Assembly: GCA_031257455.1 (NCBI GenBank)
Contig: JAIROQ010000016.1
Span: 1-8,049, forward strand
Source of the DNA: Prevotellaceae bacterium
GTDB lineage: Bacteria; Bacteroidota; Bacteroidia; Bacteroidales; UBA932
Direction: 5' to 3'
DNA length: 8,049 nucleotides
Within the stretch, counting starts at the first letter, position 1. The number at the start of each line of letters is the position of its first letter. Shown one piece after another: positions 6,502-8,049 of the stretch. The notes beneath the pieces are model-generated. The model searched no databases and was not told the DNA's origin. It worked only from the letters and a program-made list of their open reading frames with translations. Both the position numbers and the translations under genes were made by a program.

Positions 6502-7455
6502 TTACAGCAACCGCGCCAATAAATTGGATACATTCATTTCCATGCGTTCGTAAATGTCGCCGGTATAAGGCGTGCGAACGAACGGTAAACCGGTTATTTT
6601 TTCATACAATTCCACGTAACGGTCGGTAATGCCGGCGACAATTTCGCCGGTCATGGCCGGCGCCCGTTGGCCGGCCTTCCCGCTGAAACCGTTTGCCATT
6701 AGCCATTCGCGAACGAACTCTTTGGACAATTGCTTTTGCGGCTCATTCCCTGCCAGCCGTTCGGCATAGCCTGCCGCATAGAAATAGCGCGATGAATCGG
6801 GCGTGTGGATTTCATCAATCAAATAAATTTTCCCGTCTTTTTTGCCAAATTCATACTTCGTATCGACTAACAGTAAACCTTGCTGCGCCGCCATTTCCGT
6901 GCCGCGTTGAAACAACGCCAACGCATATTTTTCCAATTGCACATAGTCTTCTTCGCTTACGATGCCCCGGGAAATAATTTGTTCGCGGGAAATATCTTCA
7001 TCATGCAAGCCTTGCTCCGCTTTGGTTGTCGGCGTGATGATTGGTTGTGAAAAAGCCTGATGTTCCTTCATTCCATCCGGAAGCGGCACGCCGCAGATTT
7101 CGCGGACGCCCTCCCGGTAAGCGCGCCACGCGCTGCCGCTGAGATAACCGCGCACAATCATCTCCACTGCAAACGGCTCGCAACGATGTCCCACTGTCGC
7201 CATCGGGTCTGGCGAGGCAATGCGCCAGTTGGGAACAATGTCTTCAGTCGCCGCCAGGAACTTTGCGGCAATTTGGTTTAACACTTGCCCTTTGTAAGGA
7301 ATGCCTTCCGGCAATACCACGTCAAAAGCGGAAATACGGTCGGTTACAATCATCGCCAAATATTTGTCATCAATGGTATATACATCGCGTACTTTGCCTA
7401 CATACTTGGCCGTCTGTTTCGGAAAATGGAAATTAGTAGCTGTTATTGCTTTCAT
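6502..7455 (-). CDS. purC: Phosphoribosylaminoimidazole-succinocarboxamide synthase (SAICAR synthetase)
   Basis: PurC is a cytoplasmic enzyme that joins CAIR and L-aspartate with ATP hydrolysis to give SAICAR, a late step before IMP in purine synthesis. The 317-residue product carries the N-terminal ATP-binding segment [11 protein letters not shown] (18-28), TDRISAFDV (38-46), RGYLSGSAW (102-110), [14 protein letters not shown] (142-155), and the second family signature [10 protein letters not shown] (195-204) with [12 protein letters not shown] (214-225). It is about 80 residues longer than the E. coli enzyme and matches the longer form, related to yeast Ade1, that is usual in Bacteroidota. 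All signature residues appear intact. It is the first gene of the minus-strand cluster, with a promoter candidate about 45 bases upstream. No other pur gene is in the window, so the pathway is scattered. Confidence 0.97.
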   Translation of the reverse strand: MKAITATNFHFPKQTAKYVGKVRDVYTIDDKYLAMIVTDRISAFDVVLPEGIPYKGQVLNQIAAKFLAATEDIVPNWRIASPDPMATVGHRCEPFAVEMIVRGYLSGSAWRAYREGVREICGVPLPDGMKEHQAFSQPIITPTTKAEQGLHDEDISREQIISRGIVSEEDYVQLEKYALALFQRGTEMAAQQGLLLVDTKYEFGKKDGKIYLIDEIHTPDSSRYFYAAGYAERLAGNEPQKQLSKEFVREWLMANGFSGKAGQRAPAMTGEIVAGITDRYVELYEKITGLPFVRTPYTGDIYERMEMNVSNLLARLL

Positions 7456-7500
7456 TTATTTATGTTGATTTGTTTTGTTATCCACAGGTAAAGGCATGTA

Positions 7501-7508
7501 CAAAAATA
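7501..7508 (-). promoter_or_regulatory. purC: Candidate -7 promoter element for the purC operon
   Basis: On the minus strand TATTTTTG (7508-7501) matches the Bacteroidota -7 consensus TAnnTTTG. It would start transcription near 7494, about 40 bases before the purC ATG. A -33 TTTG at normal spacing is not present; the nearest TTG is only 12 bases upstream, so the promoter call rests on one element. The leader shows no purine-riboswitch-like structure. Confidence 0.4.
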
Positions 7509-7542
7509 CGAAAAATAATTCAATCCGGCGATTATTTGAATA

Positions 7543-7569
7543 TTTACAGATTTACGGATTTACAGATTT
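7543..7569. repeat. Octamer tandem repeat TTTACRGA
   Basis: TTTACAGA (7543-7550), TTTACGGA (7551-7558) and TTTACAGA (7559-7566), plus a partial TTT, form a perfect period-8 tandem array with a single A/G variable base. It lies upstream of the purC promoter candidate. I see no coding or protein-binding role; it looks like another of the intergenic simple repeats in this genome. Confidence 0.75.
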
Positions 7570-7615
7570 GGCTTGCGCCTGTCGCAACTCATAATTCATA
7601 CCCATAACTAAAAAA

Positions 7616-7636
7616 CATTTTCCACTCTCCACTCTC
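7616..7636. repeat. Heptamer repeat CAYTCTC, copy 3
   Basis: A diverged CATTTTC (7616-7622) followed by two perfect CACTCTC units (7623-7629, 7630-7636), in the same orientation as the copy at 652-674. It runs directly into the CCCCTCTCC hairpin, so the heptamer again lies next to a hairpin, as at 168-226. Confidence 0.75.
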
Positions 7637-7670
7637 CCCTCTCCTTCAGGAGAGGGGTCGGGGGTGAGGA
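7636..7670. repeat. CCCCTCTCCT hairpin with GGGGGTGAGG tail
   Basis: CCCCTCTCCT (7636-7645), loop TC, AGGAGAGGGG (7648-7657) make a perfect 10-bp stem. A G-rich tail, TCGGGGGTGAGGA, follows to 7670. No T-run follows on either side, so it is not an ordinary intrinsic terminator. From memory, very similar hairpin-plus-tail sequences occur between genes in many Bacteroidota and other phyla; this should be tested by search. Confidence 0.7.
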
Positions 7671-7717
7671 TAAACTGGCGCGTCAGCAAATAAGAAATAA
7701 GAAATTAGCAGTATAAA

Positions 7718-7948
7718 ATGAAAAAAGAACGCCCCCCGCCGGAAAAAGACCGTTCTTTTTTAGAAAAAGACCGTTCTTTTTTGGAAAAAGACCATTCTTT
7801 TTTAGAAAAAGACCGTTCTTTTTTAGAAAAAGACCATTCTTTTTTGGAAAAAGACCGTTCTTTTTTGGAAAAAGACCGTTCTTTTTTGGAAAAAGACCGT
7901 TCTTTTTTGGAAAAAGACCATTCTTTTTTGAAAAAAGACCATTCTTAA
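7718..7948 (+). CDS. Possible repeat peptide of EKD[R/H]SFL heptads (76 aa), doubtful gene
   Basis: An ATG at 7718 opens a 76-codon frame ending in TAA 7946-7948. After MKKERPPP come nine exact heptads EKD[R/H]SFL and a final KKDHS. The product would be highly charged with a periodic Ser-Phe-Leu, possibly helical, without a signal peptide. Reasons for doubt: the 21-bp unit is free of stops in other frames too, there is no visible ribosome-binding site, and one variable base (Arg/His) changes the protein while the other (Leu TTA/TTG) does not, so selection on this frame is not evident. The opposite strand is also open (NGLFPKK heptads), but its longest frame begins at TTG. I know no characterised family with this repeat. 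It may be a non-coding repeat array that only happens to be open. Confidence 0.25.
   Translation: MKKERPPPEKDRSFLEKDRSFLEKDHSFLEKDRSFLEKDHSFLEKDRSFLEKDRSFLEKDRSFLEKDHSFLKKDHS
7742..7948. repeat. 21-bp tandem array of near-palindromic units (about 9.8 copies)
   Basis: Nine full units GAAAAAGACCGTTCTTTTTTG and a tenth partial unit (from 7931). Inside each unit AAAAAGA and TCTTTTT form a 7-bp inverted repeat around CCGT or CCAT. Apart from A for G at the start of unit 10, and its diverged 3' end, only two positions vary, both G/A transitions. The loop base reads G,G,A,G,A,G,G,G,A,A over units 1-10, and the base before the unit junction reads A,G,A,A,G,G,G,G,G over units 1-9. The near-identity suggests recent expansion by slippage or active homogenisation. 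The tenth unit loses its 3' arm, so the array has a defined right edge just before the leader of the 8006 gene. Confidence 0.95.
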
Positions 7949-8005
7949 ACAAAAAGAAAAACTAAATAAACATATTAAAAATAAACAAATTAAAACCTTA
8001 AAACT

Positions 8006-8049
8006 ATGTCAACAGACAAAGACTGGTTGCCCGGCAACCACGAAATCCT
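8006..8049 (+). CDS. 5' end of an unidentified + strand gene (partial)
   Basis: ATG at 8006-8008 opens the frame MSTDKDWLPGNHEI, cut by the window end. The preceding 57 bases (7949-8005) are about 80 percent A+T and very A-rich with no Shine-Dalgarno, the kind of leader seen before well-translated Bacteroidota genes. The DKDWLP start recalls small uncharacterised Bacteroidota proteins beginning with a D-W-x-P motif; this is memory, not a database result, and no function follows. The gene starts 57 bases after the 21-bp array, so the array may lie in its 5' region. Confidence 0.55.
   Translation, partial: MSTDKDWLPGNHEI

Larger units (their letters stand above)
7456..7717. other. Repeat-mosaic intergenic region
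   Basis: These 262 bases separate the divergent purC operon and the right-hand + strand features. In order they hold the purC leader and -7 candidate, the TTTACRGA octamers, a weak TTGCG-CCTGT-CGCAA hairpin (7574-7588), an AT-rich stretch, the third heptamer cluster, the CCCCTCTCC hairpin, and an ATAAGAA doublet (about 7689-7702). I see no credible gene, tRNA or riboswitch, and no clear + strand promoter. Confidence 0.6.

Noticed and set aside
7742..7948. CRISPR array
   Set aside because: The units are contiguous with no unique spacers, and no cas gene is present.
7683..7952. Minus-strand 89-codon frame through the 21-bp array
   Set aside because: It starts at a TTG rather than ATG, exists because the 21-bp unit lacks stops, and ends in a non-repetitive tail without recognisable features.

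Overview
The window looks like a chromosomal segment from a member of the Bacteroidota, most likely order Bacteroidales. The evidence is the set of protein types (a long-form PurC, a LysM/periplasmic-binding fusion, RlmH and a very large multi-pass histidine kinase), A-rich leaders without clear Shine-Dalgarno sequences, and two promoter candidates of the Bacteroidota type (TAnnTTTG at -7). No rRNA, tRNA, CRISPR array or recognisable transposase is visible. The species cannot be named from the sequence.

Layout, left to right. At 2-94 is the 3' tail of an unidentified + strand gene, followed by a good intrinsic terminator (139-162). A block of dispersed, structured repeats follows (168-266): GAGARTG heptamers and two hairpins. 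A small minus-strand DUF2442-type gene (278-538) has its own promoter candidate, which overlaps a perfect inverted repeat. An inverted copy of the heptamer repeat (652-674) touches the stop codon of the next gene.

From 7455 down to 673 four minus-strand genes are tightly packed and probably form one operon. In transcription order they are purC (SAICAR synthetase), an exported triple-LysM protein with a LivK/receptor-like periplasmic binding domain, rlmH (23S rRNA pseudouridine-1915 methyltransferase, start overlapping the previous stop as ATGA), and a 1144-residue NtrY-like sensor histidine kinase. The kinase has about ten membrane segments and three separate extracytoplasmic regions. The operon thus mixes purine synthesis, ribosome maturation and an envelope pair (LysM protein and kinase). 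A signalling link between the last two is inference only.

The right end (7456-8005) carries almost no conventional coding sequence. It is a mosaic of octamer repeats, another heptamer cluster, a strong CCCCTCTCC hairpin, and then the most striking element of the window. This is an array of almost ten 21-bp units, each itself a near-palindrome. It is open in reading frame on both strands, and as a + strand ORF it encodes EKD[R/H]SFL heptapeptides. It sits just upstream of the A-rich leader and start of a new + strand gene (8006 onward, cut by the window end). Whether the array is a peptide gene, a regulatory array or a passive repeat cannot be settled from the sequence, but it and the repeat-bounded DUF2442 cassette are the parts most worth a second look.
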